From: Simmondsia chinensis
Lineage: Eukaryota > Streptophyta > Magnoliopsida > Caryophyllales > Simmondsiaceae
NCBI GenBank assembly: GCA_018398585.1
Contig: JAGTTD010000001.1
Location: forward strand, 3,164,501-3,228,500
DNA: 64,000 bases
Direction of reading: 5' to 3'
This document shows positions 24,005-35,779 of this stretch, in pieces (the stretch's first letter is position 1; each line of letters starts with the position of its first letter). Under the pieces are notes generated by a model, which saw only the letters and a list, made by a program, of their open reading frames with translations, was not told where the DNA came from and did not search any database. The position numbers and the translations under genes were made by a program.

Positions 24005-24410
24005 ATGTAAGCCTAGGAGCACTGTGAACTAGTATCGATGTCTTCCTCTCTCCTAAGAGCTTTGTCGGCCACACGTATTTTAACCGCCACTCAACTCTAT
24101 TTAAAGTCATCTCTTTAATAAGATTTAGATTGGTAAGACCATGTCTAATTGTCTTAATCCAACTTTTTTTTTTGACTTGCCTTTTACCTCCATTTGATTA
24201 TGTATGTAGTTGTTAGTTGTTCTATTTGATTTTGTCGCAATTTATCGAAAAAAATGTATGTAGCTGTTCATATTTTCTAACATTGGGAGAAGTTAGTTTT
24301 CTCTTAACATGCCCAAACTATCACAGACATTACTTCCTCAACTTATCCTCAACAGGATCCATGCCTAATTTATTTTTTATAATGTCATTTCTAATCAAGT
24401 TATTCACAAA
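24005..24410 (-). mobile_element. decayed RTE-type LINE fragment
   Basis: It aligns by eye with the LINE at 15360-15700. Both contain gtagctgttcatatt/cacatc, the cttaacatgccc/ctgacatgtccgaac segment and the aacttatcctcaac/aatttatcttcaatgg segment in the same order. In the plus-strand shadow frame this reads LLTCPNxxxxxxLNLSSxxxMPN in both. It is heavily mutated with no open frame. Confidence 0.55.
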
Positions 24411-24689
24411 TTTTTATATAACAATTTAAACTTTGAATAATATCAGTTTATTTATAGAAAAACAATCAACTTAAAAAAATTTACAGACATTTAAAAGTAA
24501 CCGATATTACCATAAGAAAAGTAATTGTCATTGCCAGGGCAAAAATTGCTAGTATTGGAGTAATAATATTACTTACAAATAATGAGAGCTATAAAAATTA
24601 TTTTGAAAACTGCAACATTGCTATGACAATAAAAATTTTACTCTTAACAATAATATTAGATGAATTGGTTGTTGGTGTGGAATGATGAA

Positions 24690-24927
24690 CTAGGTCAAAA
24701 TCAAGCTATCGGGACACTATGCTAGCGACACTGTCAAATAAGTGTCACAGGCTTAAAGGCAATTTATGAATAATGAGCTATTGGGTCACTTTTAAGGGTA
24801 ACTATAGCCTTTGTGACACAACCAACTATGACACTAATGAAATTGTCACTATAATGGCTAGATACCCTTTTAAGCGTAACATGAGTTAAAATCTAGTGTC
24901 ACAATATACTTATATTTTTTTGTAGTG
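24690..24927. mobile_element. CACTA (En/Spm-like) terminus, one end only
   Basis: The segment ends ttttttgtagtg, the reverse complement of CACTACAAAAAA, which is the canonical CACTA-element end. Just inside are repeated gtgtcac / gtgacac words (24707-24740, 24815-24860, 24893-24901), like the subterminal repeats of this superfamily. No matching CACTA start was found upstream within 2 kb. Confidence 0.5.
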
Positions 24928-25799
24928 GTGCTACCTTTATATAGGTATCTTTGATAGACATCTTTGGTGTTGTGGTCCGTCAGTGTGGCGTTTTTATTTT
25001 GTTTCCGCATATACTTATTATTGGAGCGGGTGGTAATCTGTATCTTGGGAGGTGGGCATGCGTAAATCTTGCCTTCTTTGGTCTTTGTTCTTTCTACCTT
25101 GATTCTATCCGCTCTAGTGTGGCCTCGGATTCAACCTTTGCAAGACGTCGGTTTCTATATTACGATTGTTCCGCTAATTATCGGAAAAAAATGGAAAAAG
25201 CAGAGGATGCAGAGATAGGGGAGGGAGCAAGAAATGACTAAACCATAGGGAGTAGGGGTCCAGTCTGGTTGCCTGGGGAATGAATTAATAACCCCAACAC
25301 CCCCAGCCGCCTCTTTTGCTGGCCGCTGCTTTTTAACTCTTCCCCTGACTCACTAACGCTTATTTTCTAGCTTAGCCTTAGCTAGCCCTCTATATCTTTA
25401 CCATTTAAACAGTATAAATTATATATTAATATCCTAAAATTTGATATAATAATTTTTTAGTTCAGAAATTTTATGAAATAATTTTTTAGTTCACCAATTT
25501 TAGTATAATTAATTTTAGTCCAAGGTACATGACATTATCAATTCGATCAAAAGTTGATGTGCAGAGTTAAGAAAATTCAAGAAAAGTACTAAAAATTTAA
25601 AAAAAAAAAGAGGACGTTTTGAATAAGGGTATAAATATCTTTTTATTTTTTTAATACTTTGTTTTATCTAAAATTGGACTAGAAAACATATACACCAAAA
25701 CTTGTGGACTAATAAATTTTTTCGTAAAGGTTATGTATTAAAAAATTATTACAACAAACCTTAGGGTACTATTATGTAATTTACCCTTTATATTTTGTT
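24928..25799. other. intergenic stretch, no supported gene
   Basis: A 96-codon + frame at 24951-25241 has no recognisable domain and no supporting signals. The rest is AT-rich. Confidence 0.35.
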
Positions 25800-26125
25800 T
25801 AAAAGTAATGAATTGATGGCTAAGTATGGCACGTGGTATGACGCTCTTACAATATATTTTTCTTCTATATATTTTTGGTTTAGCTAGGTGGGAAAAGAAA
25901 CTTAGCCAAACTAAAAAAAAGTTGAAGAAAAATATATTGTCGGAGAGTTGTACCATGCGCTACACTAAGCCACCAATTTAGTATTTTTTTTTTTTAAATC
26001 AAAATTTTAAAGTTTAATTATTTTTGATAGAAAAGTTAGAGATGGATTATTTTTTAGTTAGAGAATAGAGTTAGGTTACTTTTTGGTATATTAAGATATA
26101 GTTAAATTACTTTTAGATTTATTCT
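25800..26125. mobile_element. hairpin MITE, copy 1
   Basis: The left arm (aatgaattgatggctaagta, then tgacgctcttacaatatat) is mirrored at 25925-25985 (aatatattgtcggagag, then cactaagccaccaattta). The right side continues with gatagaaaagttagagatgg repeats, as in the fuller copy at 46733-47460. Confidence 0.6.
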
Positions 26126-26570
26126 TGAATACTAAATGATATATCGATTAGTAACCGTCCTAGTGTGTTTGCCCATACAGTCATTTCAAGATGTTGTAAC
26201 AATTTTTCATCTACACTTTCTTGGCTTTGCCAAAAAAGAATTGCATCTGCCACCAGATTAGCAACCAAATTACCGATTTTGAAAATGCAAGAACCTCGAA
26301 CAATGTAAAATTTAGCGAATATGATATGTATATATACGATCCCTTTTTCTTGGTTTTGTTAGGGTAATAAATTATTTTTGAGTTTTCACTTGTCAACCAA
26401 ATTTTCTAAAAATTTTGATTTATTTACGTACCTCTTAACTAAGAAATCACAAGTTTGAATTTTAACTCTCAACCTGAACATAAACTAACTAAAAGCACAA
26501 ATTATAATGTGAGTGTATATATAGGGGTTTGCATGGAGTGATTTGCTAAGAGTATAAACCAATTATAAAC
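26126..26570. other. AT-rich intergenic stretch
   Basis: Nothing is recognised. Confidence 0.4.
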
Positions 26571-26665
26571 ATATTCAACTACAACAACAACTCCTCAAGG
26601 GCTTCTACGTGAGCCGGGTCTAAGAGGGGTATGCCTTACCCCATCAGATAAATACTCTAACAAGA
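26571..26665 (-). mobile_element. tail-only copy of the (TTG)n SINE/LINE family
   Basis: Plus strand: acaacaacaactcctcaag, ggcttctacgtgagcc, gggtctaagaggggtatg. This is the reverse complement of the shared 3' tail. It is truncated, with no 5S head. Confidence 0.5.
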
Positions 26666-27260
26666 GGCTGGAATTGTATGTTAATGCTTCGAGAATTACA
26701 ATAATATTTTCTTTGGATCGGCTTCAGCCCCTCCCGCTTCATGTCTACGTTTATTTCCTTACTCAAGCTTTGGGGTTGGAGTTCGCCTTTGATGGGGTTT
26801 CTTAGAGCAATTTTGTTAAGATCACCCACAAATATCGGAATGCTAAAAAGTTATTAGGCACATTTAGTTCCTATTAACAATCTTTTTTGAAAAATTATTA
26901 TATTATCAATTTATTTTTACAATATATCACCATTTGTTGTTAAAGAAATAATGGCCTATACGATGCATTACAAATACATACGTACATATATGATATAAAG
27001 AACCTACATACTAATCAACATTATAATATACAGTGAATTACGCAACATGTTTTTAAATTAGCTTTCATTACCTCGGTTATCAAAAAAGGGTCCACTGATC
27101 AACATCGAGAGTTCAGGACAGGCTCTAGGACGCACAATTTAGAACTACTTTTGGTTTACTAGAGATGGGTTAAATTCGCACATGGGTTGGATGGCATTTT
27201 TCATGTCAAACTTCAATATATCGAATGCATTTGTGTTTTTATTATTAGAAATATTTTTTT
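26666..27260. other. AT-rich intergenic stretch
   Basis: Nothing is recognised. Confidence 0.4.
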
Positions 27261-27270
27261 AGAAAGTACC

Positions 27271-27488
27271 GAATCTCGTTAGAATTTTGAAATTAAGCGT
27301 GCTTGGGAGAGAGTAGTATCAAGTTGGGTGACCTTCTGGGAAGTCCTTGTATTGTACCCCTCAGGTTGGGGGTTCTCGGAAATAGCCTTCTTTTATGGTA
27401 GCACCCTGAAGAGAGAAGGCTGCATACATCTATCCCTGGACCCTGCTTAGGCGAGAGTTCTTGAAACATTGAAAATATTACTTTTTGT
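27271..27488 (+). mobile_element. 5S rRNA-derived SINE, copy 6 (5'-truncated)
   Basis: It starts at gaatctcgttagaattttg and keeps aattaagcgtgcttggg, gagagtagtatcaag and gggtgaccttctggg. The tail is ctcggaaatagccttc, ctgaagagagaaggctg, atacatctatccc. The 10-bp flank agaaagtacc lies at 27261-27270 and 27489-27498. Confidence 0.75.
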
Positions 27489-27498
27489 AGAAAGTACC

Positions 27499-28047
27499 TC
27501 AATAGAAATTTTTTTGTCTAAAAAATATATAGTTTTTACTTTACTTTTATTTTAGAGAAAAGTACTTTTTCTATTTTCGTCTAATAGCAAAATAACAGCT
27601 TGTTTTTGTTTAAAAACAATTTTTTTGATAATTTTTAAAAATAATTTATTTCCATGCGAAATACCCTCTCTGTTTTATTTGAGAAAATAACATTTCAATC
27701 ACGTTCTTATAGTTTCATTTTTACAAATGAGTAAAATTTTTTACTTTAGCAGAAAATAATTTCATTCGTAGAGGAAGTCGACTTTCCCTACAAAAGAAGG
27801 AATGTCATCATTTTCAACTGAACTAGAAATATTTAATGACATTATTTTCCATGGAACGAGAAATATTTTCCGTTGTAATATAATTTTATATATCTCGAGT
27901 CACTGTACTAAATAAAATTAAAAGGAAAAATATTTTTAAAAATAGCTTTAAAAAATAACTATTTACCCAAATGACATCTCCGTTATATTTGACATTTTTT
28001 ATTTTTTAAAAAAAGAAACATAACAAATATAATTGGGTACATCTGTA
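27499..28047. other. AT-rich intergenic stretch left of the MULE
   Basis: Nothing is recognised. Confidence 0.4.
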
Positions 28048-28056
28048 AATAATTTT
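28048..28056. repeat. 9-bp target-site duplication, left
   Basis: AATAATTTT, identical to 44555-44563. A 9-bp duplication is the Mutator signature. Confidence 0.9.
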
Positions 28057-30871
28057 GGGAAATCGTACGGTTTGGACCCCTCACCCCAACCTTATTCATT
28101 TTTAGACCCCATTAACCATAAATAGACTTTTTTGGACAAAAATGCCCTCCCACCTCACCCCCCCATCCGTCCTCTCTCTCTCTCCCTTTCTCTTTCCTCA
28201 TTTAATGCAAGGCAGGTAAAATAATACTTTTTTGACTTTTTTCACTCTTCCTTTTCTTCATTTTTTTTTCTTTTCGAATTTTTTTGTCAAAAAAAATATT
28301 ATTTTCAAATTTGCCCTTTCATCTTCTTCCCTCCCAGACCCTGTTTAGGTGTGTTTTAAGTAATTAATGGTGTCTGAAATAAAATCATACACTGTGTATG
28401 ATGCATTATAATGCTGTAAAGTGAACTTATTCAGGTGTATTTCAAGCAATTAGTGGTAAATGACTTGTCATACACAATGTATGATAGGTTTTAATTGCAT
28501 AAAATCAATTTTTGCTGTTTTTTTCAAGTAATTAGGGGTACAGTGGTCTGAAATCGAATCATACACTGGGTATGATGCGTTTTAATGGTGTAAAATGAAC
28601 TTATTTAGGTGTATTTCAAGAAATTAGTGGTAAATGACTTGTCATACACAAGGTATGATAGGTTTAAATGACATAAAATCAACTTTTACTGATTTTTTCA
28701 AGTAATTACTGTTACAGTGGGCTGAAATCGAATCATACAATGGGTATGATGCGTTAAAATGGTTTAATATGAACCTTTTCAGGTATGTTTCAAGTAATTA
28801 GTGGTAAATGACTTATCATACACAAATTATTATAGGTTTTAATGGCATAAAATAAATTATTGTAGTTTTTTTTATGTAATTACTATTGCAGTGGTCTGAA
28901 ATCGAATCATACACTGGGTATGATGCGTTTTAATGGTGTAAAATAAACTTATTCAGGTGTATTTCAAACAATTAGTGGTAAATGACTTGTCATACACAAT
29001 GTATGATAGGTTATAATGGCAAAAAATTAACTTTTGCTGTTTTTTTCAAGTAATTAGGGGTACAGTGGTCTGAAATCGAATCATACGCTGGGTATGATAC
29101 GTTTTAATGGTATAAAATAAACTTATTCAGGTGTAGTTCAAGCAATTAGTGGTAAATGACTTATCATACACAATGTATGATAGGTTATAATGGCATAAAA
29201 TCAACTTTTACTGTTTTTTTCAATTAATTAGGGGTACAGTGGGCTGAAATCGAATCATACACTGGGTATGATGCGTTTTAATGGTGTAAAATGAACTTAT
29301 TCAGGTGTATTCCAAGCAATTAGTAATAAATGACTTGTCATACACAATATATGATAGGTTTTAATAGTATAAAATCAACTTTTGCTGATTTTTTCAAGTA
29401 ATTACTGTTACAGTGGGCTGAAATCGAGTCATACAATGGGTATGATGCGTTAAAATGGTTTAAAATGAACCTTTTCAGGTATGTTTCAAGTAATTAGTGG
29501 TAAATGACTTATCATACACAAATTATTATAGGTTTTAATGGCATGAAATCAACTTTTGTAGTTTTTTTTATGTAATTACTGTTGCAGTGGTCTGAAATCG
29601 AATCATACACTGGGTATGATACGTTTTAATGGTGTAAAATGAACTTATTCAGGTGTATTCTAAGCAATTAGTAGTAAATGACTTGTCATACACAATGTAT
29701 GATAGGTTTAAATGGCATAAAATCAACTTTTACTGGTTTTTTCAAGTAATTACTGTTACAGTGGACTGAAATCAAATCATACAATGGGTATGATGCGTTA
29801 AAATGGTTTAATATGAACCTTTTCAGGTATGTTTCAAGTAATTAGTGGTAAATAACTTATCATACACAAATTATTATAGGTTTTAATGGTTTAAAATCAA
29901 CTTTTGCAGGTTTTTTCATGTATTTAGTGGTACAGTGGTCTGAAATCAGGTCCTACACTGTGTATGATCCCTTAAAATGGTGTATAATAAACTCGTTCAG
30001 GTTTATTTTAAGTAATTAGTGGTAAATGACTTATCATATACAAATTATTATAGGTTTTAATGGCATAAAATCAACTTTTGCAGTTTTTTTATGTAATTAC
30101 TGTTGCAGTGGTCTGAAATCGAATCATACACTGGGTATGATGCATTTTAATGGTGTAAAATAAACTTATGCAAGTATGTTTCAAGTAATTACTGGTAAAT
30201 GACTTATCATACACAAATTATTATAGGTTATAGTGGTATAAAATCAACTTTTGCTTTTTTTTTAATTAATTACTGTTGCAGTGGTCTGAAATCAGCTTAA
30301 CATTGGGTATGATGGGTTTTAATGTTGTAAAATGAACTTATTCAGGTTTATTTAAAGTAATTAGTCGTAAATGACGTATCATACACAATATATGATAGGT
30401 TATAATGGCATAAAATCAACTTTTGCTGTTTTTTTCAAGTAATTAGGGGTACAGTGGTCTGAAATCGAATCATACACTGGGTATGATGCGTTATAATGGT
30501 GTAAAGTGACCTTATTCAGGTATACTTGAAGTAATTAGTGGTAAATAACTTATCATACACAATGTATGATAGATTTTATTGGCATAAAATTAACTTTTGC
30601 AGATTTTTTCATGTATTTAGTGGTACAGTGGTCTGAAATCTGCTTATATACGTGTATTTCAAGTTTTATTGGTGTATGATGCACTTCATACACGGTGTAT
30701 GATGGGTTATATTTGTGTAAAATCAACGTGTATTTGTGTATTTTGGGATGTGTATTTAGAAAAAAAATATACATTTTCAATAAAATAATCCGTACGATTT
30801 CCCTTCACAAAGGCCCTCCCATTCACCCCCCCCCCCCCCAACCCGTCCCCTTTCTCTCTCCTTATTTAATG
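28057..30871. repeat. left terminal inverted repeat of the MULE
   Basis: It opens with a unique ~290-bp terminal part (C-rich, then ttcctcatttaatgc), followed by the tandem array at 28340-30720. It closes with a second C-rich block (ggccctcccattcacccc, cttatttaatg). The 14-mer GGGAAATCGTACGG at the outer tip recurs in inverse form (CCGTACGATTTCCC) at 30790-30803, so the arm is itself bounded by short inverted repeats. Confidence 0.85.
28340..30720 (+). repeat. tandem array, ~173-bp unit, about 14 copies, with palindromic cores
   Basis: The segment tctgaaatcgaatcatacac recurs roughly every 170-178 bp (near 28550, 28725, 28895, 29068, 29245, 29420, 29593 and onward). Each unit holds two near-palindromes, catacac(aa)tgtatg and catacactgggtatg, spaced about half a unit apart. 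Separators are caagtaattagtggtaaatg and the ttttttcaagtaattac type. Units differ at 5-15% of bases by eye. Confidence 0.9.
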
Positions 30872-31147
30872 TCATCCCATCCGTACCCCTGCTCTCGCCT
30901 CATTTACTTACAGCTGTAAAACCCCTTCCCGCCTTTCTGTCTTTCCCATAAGCAACTTGTTTTACAAGCCACCAGTCACTCTCCTCTTTCTCTCACCCGT
31001 TCATTCTCTCTCTCCTCTTTCCGAATTTGTTCATCCTTTTTCTCCTCTACTTCAGCTGCGATTCTCGTTCCCGTGGGTCTGACCTCTGTTTTCACACCTT
31101 CATCCTTGATCTCTAGCTGCTCCAGTGTTTAATCACCATTTTCGAAG

Positions 31148-31732
31148 GTGAGTAAGAGTTATTTTTGTAGGGTTTAAGGTTTTGGTGCTCCAATGTATAA
31201 TATCCGTTTGTTTCGTACCATTTCCTGAACATAGAGCATAGTATTTGTTAGGGTTTAGGGTATTGGTGTTAGTGGCTTTGTGATTAGTGTTTTTTATTTG
31301 TGTAAAATGATCTTCTGCATGTTTTGTGGTTTTTTTTCACGTAAAATCGACCTTTGTGGTATAATGAACTTCTTCATGTTTCATATGAGCAACCATACAG
31401 TGTGTAGGATTGGTTTTAATGGTGTAAAATCAACTTGTGTATATGTTTTTTAAGTAAGTGGTTTATGAGCAACCATACAGTGTGTCTAATTGGGTTTAAT
31501 GGTGTATAACTAACCTGTGTTTGTTTATGTTAAGTAATTAGTGGTGTATAATCGATCATACAGTGTGTAGGATTGGTTTTAATGGTGTATAACCAATTTG
31601 TGTTTGTGTATTATAAGTAATTAGTGGTGGTGTATAATCAATCATACACTCTGTATGATTTGTTTCAATGGTGTAGAACCAAAGTGTGTCTGTTTGTGTT
31701 TAGTAATTAAAGGTGTATTGCTTTTATTTCAG
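31148..31732 (+). other. probable 5'-UTR intron of the DUF1985/Ulp1 gene, containing a palindromic minisatellite
   Basis: The donor gaag|gtgagt is at 31147/31148 and the acceptor tttcag is directly before the ATG at 31733. Within it (31380-31720), caaccatacagtgtgt-type units recur about every 75-95 bp with aatggtgtaaaatcaac linkers, a shorter relative of the TIR repeat. Confidence 0.6.
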
Positions 31733-33802
31733 ATGGCATTTTACACACGTAGGAATAGCCGTCCTGCAGTTGAGGTTGATTACATTTTCCCGAGGGGTTT
31801 CTGAAAATTCCTCCAAGTCAACCAAATAGGTTTGTCAACCAAGGTTGTTACGGAGATAAAGGAAATCTTAAAGGACGACGAAGCCAAGGTTTGACACTGT
31901 ATCCATTTTAATTATGTTGACTTTTGATAATGACATTTATGATCCCATATTAACTAAAAGTGTTTTACATTACAGCTTGTCCTTGCCTCACAATACAATG
32001 TCGGGCATCTGCTTCAGCTGAGTGAGACCAATGTCAGCTTCTGGCATAGTCTCATTCACGTTGTCCTTCTCCACCAGGTGGCCAACCCCAATCCCAAGGA
32101 GTTATCATTCTTATTTGGTGGGAAAGTAGTGCACCTTGGGAGGAGGGAGTTTTGCATTCTCACCGGCTTGAGATATGCCGGTGTGGAAGATGTACGCGGT
32201 GGTCCCAACAGGCTGGTTGGCAAGTATGGCATGAGGGGGAGGATGACTAGGTATCAGCTTTTTGATGCATGCAGAACCTGCTCCATCATGGAGGACCAGG
32301 TTAAGCTTGCTGTTGCGTACCTGGTCGAGGGTCTACTGTTCGCCAAACGCAAACGAACGGGCATTGACCCGAACATCCTGGCCCTCGTGGACGATGTGGA
32401 CTCTTTCAAATGTGTTGCAAGGGAATCCTTGAGCTGGAAATTCTTGGTGCGGAAGCTCAAGGATTTCGCTGCAAGAATGCATCACGGTTTGGAGAATACC
32501 TACTCCGTCCACGGGTTCTACGATGTGGTTTCCATATTTGCCCTGGAAACCCTTCCAGAACTTGCCAAGGTTGGGGCGGTGAGGGTTGGCGACCAGCCTC
32601 TTGGGCGGATCCTTAACTGGAAGATGTTCGTTAAGGCTTCGTACTCCGCTCTGCTCTCAACGGTATTTGATCAAGTAATAAATACACTATGTTGTTATTG
32701 TTCTACTACTATATGTTTCATATATTTTGGGTTAGAAGTGTGTTTTGTAATTTTACTAACGTGTATATGATGTATCTTCCTTTGATCAGCAATTGAATGC
32801 CGAACCGATTAGACTGACGAGTGCGGAAGTCGGTCAGCCTAATCTACAAGGCATTCCCTATGCTGAGGATGTTGAGGAGGGGTTTCAATCTCCTGTTATG
32901 GTAATGCCAGCAGAGCTTGGTGAGGAGCCACAACCATTGGCAACTCAACCTCCGTTGCCGGCATCCAGGGAGGACCCGTATCCTACGTCAACCAATTCGG
33001 CGGACCAATCGGTATGATGAATTGTTTTGTGTTTATTTAATGGCATTTTTATCAGTGTGGATACTATATTATTCAAATTTGCTGATTATGCCAATTTAGA
33101 GGACTTATTGCAGGTTATAGAAAGACTTGAAGCGATGTGTAAAGATGTGCAAATGGTTCGGATGCAGCTTGAAGCGCACCAGCGAATGCTGCAAATGTAC
33201 GAACGACGATTTGAGGCTTAGGATGCACTGATTAAGGAGCTGCTCTCAGACCGTCAAGCGCAGGCCACATCCCCGCACTTATTTTCATCGACTTCCGCTC
33301 ATCCATCCCCGATTGAGCAAGCCATAATAGTTTCTCCTGTACGTACTGGGTAAGACATTAGATTCCTTGTTAGTGTCCCAATTTGTTATGTTTTCATGCA
33401 TGTTGAGGCTTATTGACTTTTGCTATGTGCTATGCCATCTAGGGCCGAGGAAAATGTCTTCAAGGAACCATCGTCACCGCATGTGGAAGGCGTTGAAAAC
33501 TTGATGACATTGTCCGAGATAGTGTGTAGATTGGGGCAAGAGAGGAGGGATCCCAAGCCAAACCCCAAGTACAAAGGTGAGGAATGGACTGCGGAGGGTA
33601 AGAGCAAATGGGCAAAAATTACCCATCCTGGACCGGAGCCAGTTCTGCCCTTCAATCCATTCCAGCCTCCCTCCGACAAAGACATAGAAGATTTTAAAAA
33701 TTTTTACAAAATTTTCCACGCAACGGTCGCTAAGTGAGTGTGATTTTGCACGATGCTTTTTGATAATTAGTATGTAAATGTTTCTAGAATGCATCTTTCT
33801 TA

Positions 33803-34535
33803 GGTGTGTTTCAAGTAATTAGTGGTGTCTGAAATAAAATCATACACTGTGTATGATGCACTATAATGGTATCAAGTGAACTTATTCAGGTGTATTTTAA
33901 TTAATTAGTAGTAAATGATTTGTCATACACAATGTATGATAGGTTATAATGGCATAAAATTAACTTTTGCTGTTTTATTCAAGTAATTAGGGGTACAGTG
34001 GTCTGAAATCGAATCATACACTGGGTATGATGCGTTTTAATAGTGTAAAATGATTCGATTCAGGTGTATTTTAAGCAATTAGTGGTAAATGACTTGGCAT
34101 ACATAATGTATGATAGGTTTTAATGGCATAAAATCAACTTTTGCTGGTTTTTTCAAGTAATTACTGTTAGTGTTCTGAAATCGAGTCATACACTGTATAT
34201 GATTTGTTATAATGGTGTAAAATGAACTTATTCATGTGTATTTCAAGCAATTATTGGTAAATGACTTGTCATACACAATGTATGATAGGTTTTAATATCA
34301 TAAAATCAACTTTTGCTGGTTTTTTCAAGTAATTATGGTTAGTGTTCTGAAATCGAATCATACACTATGTATGATTCATTATAATGGTATAAAATGAACT
34401 TATTCAGCTGTATTTCAAGCAATTAGTGGTAAATGACTTGTCATACACAATGTATGACAGGTTTTAATGGCATAAAATCAGATTTTGCTGATTTTTTCAA
34501 GTAATTACTATTACAGTGGTCTGAAATCATCTTTC
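33803..34535 (+). repeat. TIR-type ~173-bp tandem array inside an intron of the Ulp1-like gene
   Basis: This block lies between exons 5 and 6. It opens taggtgtgtttcaagtaatt followed by ggtgtctgaaataaaatc, the same words that open the TIR array near 28345. About four units follow with the same two palindromes per unit and the same orientation as the left TIR. Confidence 0.85.
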
Positions 34536-34719
34536 TTATGGTATGCTTATATATCATGCTTGGTATTGTATATTACAGAGATTTGAAGACCCCCTTTCCG
34601 TTACCGAATGATCAACGAATGGATTTCTCTGTTTTGACTGTGACGACGGGTCAATTTTGGTATCGGTTGAGAAACGAGGACGCCTGGTTTACTGATGAGG
34701 TATGTTTCCCATCATGATA

Positions 34720-34965
34720 GTTTTGCCGTGTGTCAACTAATAAGTAAAATCAACCTGTGTTAAATCGACTTATGTTATTGTGTATTAAGAAAGTAAGTGT
34801 TGTATTACTAGTCATGCACCGTGTATGGTTGATGCTAAAGGTGTAAAATCAACATGTGTTAGTGTGTTTTGAATAAAGAGTGGTGTATGATTAGTCATAG
34901 AGTTGAACTGTGTAAAATGAACTTGTTTATGTGTGTAAAATCAACTTGTCTCAACTAATTAGTTT
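34720..34965 (+). repeat. degenerate palindromic repeat in the next intron
   Basis: Between exons 6 and 7, aatcaacctgtgttaaatcg, gtcatgcaccgtgtatgg and gtgtaaaatcaacttg recur at 75-90 bp, related to 31380-31720. Confidence 0.6.
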
Positions 34966-35779
34966 TGAATTGCAGGAAATAGATGTAATTCTGCACTACA
35001 TTTTGGAGAAGAAACATCAGTGGCCAGAGCAATTCGACCAGAGGGCAACATTCGCGGACACAACGGTTGCTCTCAATTTGGACCCCTACTAAAACAGATT
35101 CAAAACAGTGGAATCCCGCTTGAGTCAGCTTTTACTGATTTTGATTCGTTGATCGTTAAGTTCCTTGCCGGGGATGCCACGTATGGGGTCAGCTGCCACA
35201 ACGTGGATCGGATATACATGCCCATTAATCAATCTAATCAACATTGGTTCTTTGCTGCCATCCATCTTAATGATTGGCGGATACAGGTATTTGATTCCTT
35301 GTACTCCGCCAAATCCAGGGCAACAAGATTAGAACATATGGAACCAATTGCAAAATTGCTTCCACATGCTCTGGAGTTGGTTAATTTTTGGGATGTCCGA
35401 GAGGACCTCATACAGTTCAAGGGCAAGCCTTTCTCGGTAACTTGCAACCGGAATGAATGTCCACAGCAAAGGGGGTATGACATCTACTTCCCATGCAATT
35501 TTACTATTCCGTTCATTTGTACTTTTGGTTATGAAGTGGATGCAAAATAGTCATTACTTGCAATGATGTATAATTTCTGACTGTAGAATCTGTATTAATA
35601 TTAACTGCAGGTCAGACTGTGGAATTTTTGTTGTAAAGTTCATAGAATTTTTGCTGACCAAAGGACTGAGCATCTCCCAATGCACGCAAGCGCAGATGGG
35701 GACATTGCGGCTGTATACTTCTGTACACTTGTACAGACACGGAAGGAATAAACGGCTTCAAATGCATACATGTCAATAA

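Larger units (their letters stand above)
31733..35779 (+). pseudogene. DUF1985/Ulp1 (C48) protease-like gene, 8 exons, broken
   Basis: The inferred exons are 31733-31888, 31976-32662, 32790-33011, 33114-33349, 33443-33733, 34579-34699, 34976-35474 and 35611-35779, all GT-AG and phase-compatible. Exons 1-2 carry a DUF1985 domain (SFLFGGKVVHLGRREFCILT). Exon 4 is a coiled coil (ERLEAMCKDVQMVRMQLEAH). Exons 7-8 form a Ulp1 peptidase with His (NQHWFFAAIHL), Asp (QVFDSLYS) and Cys (SDCGIFVVKFIEFLL). C48 enzymes cleave SUMO-like modifiers. Lesions are TGA at 31802, TAG at 33219 and a reading-frame shift near 35090. Both stops fit C-to-T changes of CGA and CAG. The catalytic residues are intact, so decay is recent or the downstream exons were conserved late. 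It lies convergent with mudrA inside the MULE. Confidence 0.85.

Noticed and set aside
28340..30720. CRISPR array
   Set aside because: Long ~173-bp repeats with no unique spacers of even length, in a plant nuclear context, and part of transposon TIRs.
28340..30720. Centromeric-type satellite
   Set aside because: The ~173-bp unit length is suggestive, but the arrays are confined to the MULE, occur as inverted arms plus intronic blocks, and have only about a dozen units.
30790..30803. True end of a nested transposon at the inner tip of the left TIR
   Set aside because: No 9-bp duplication matching AATAATTTT (or any other) flanks this inner tip, and the C-rich TIR sequence continues past it. 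It is kept as an observation, not as a separate element.
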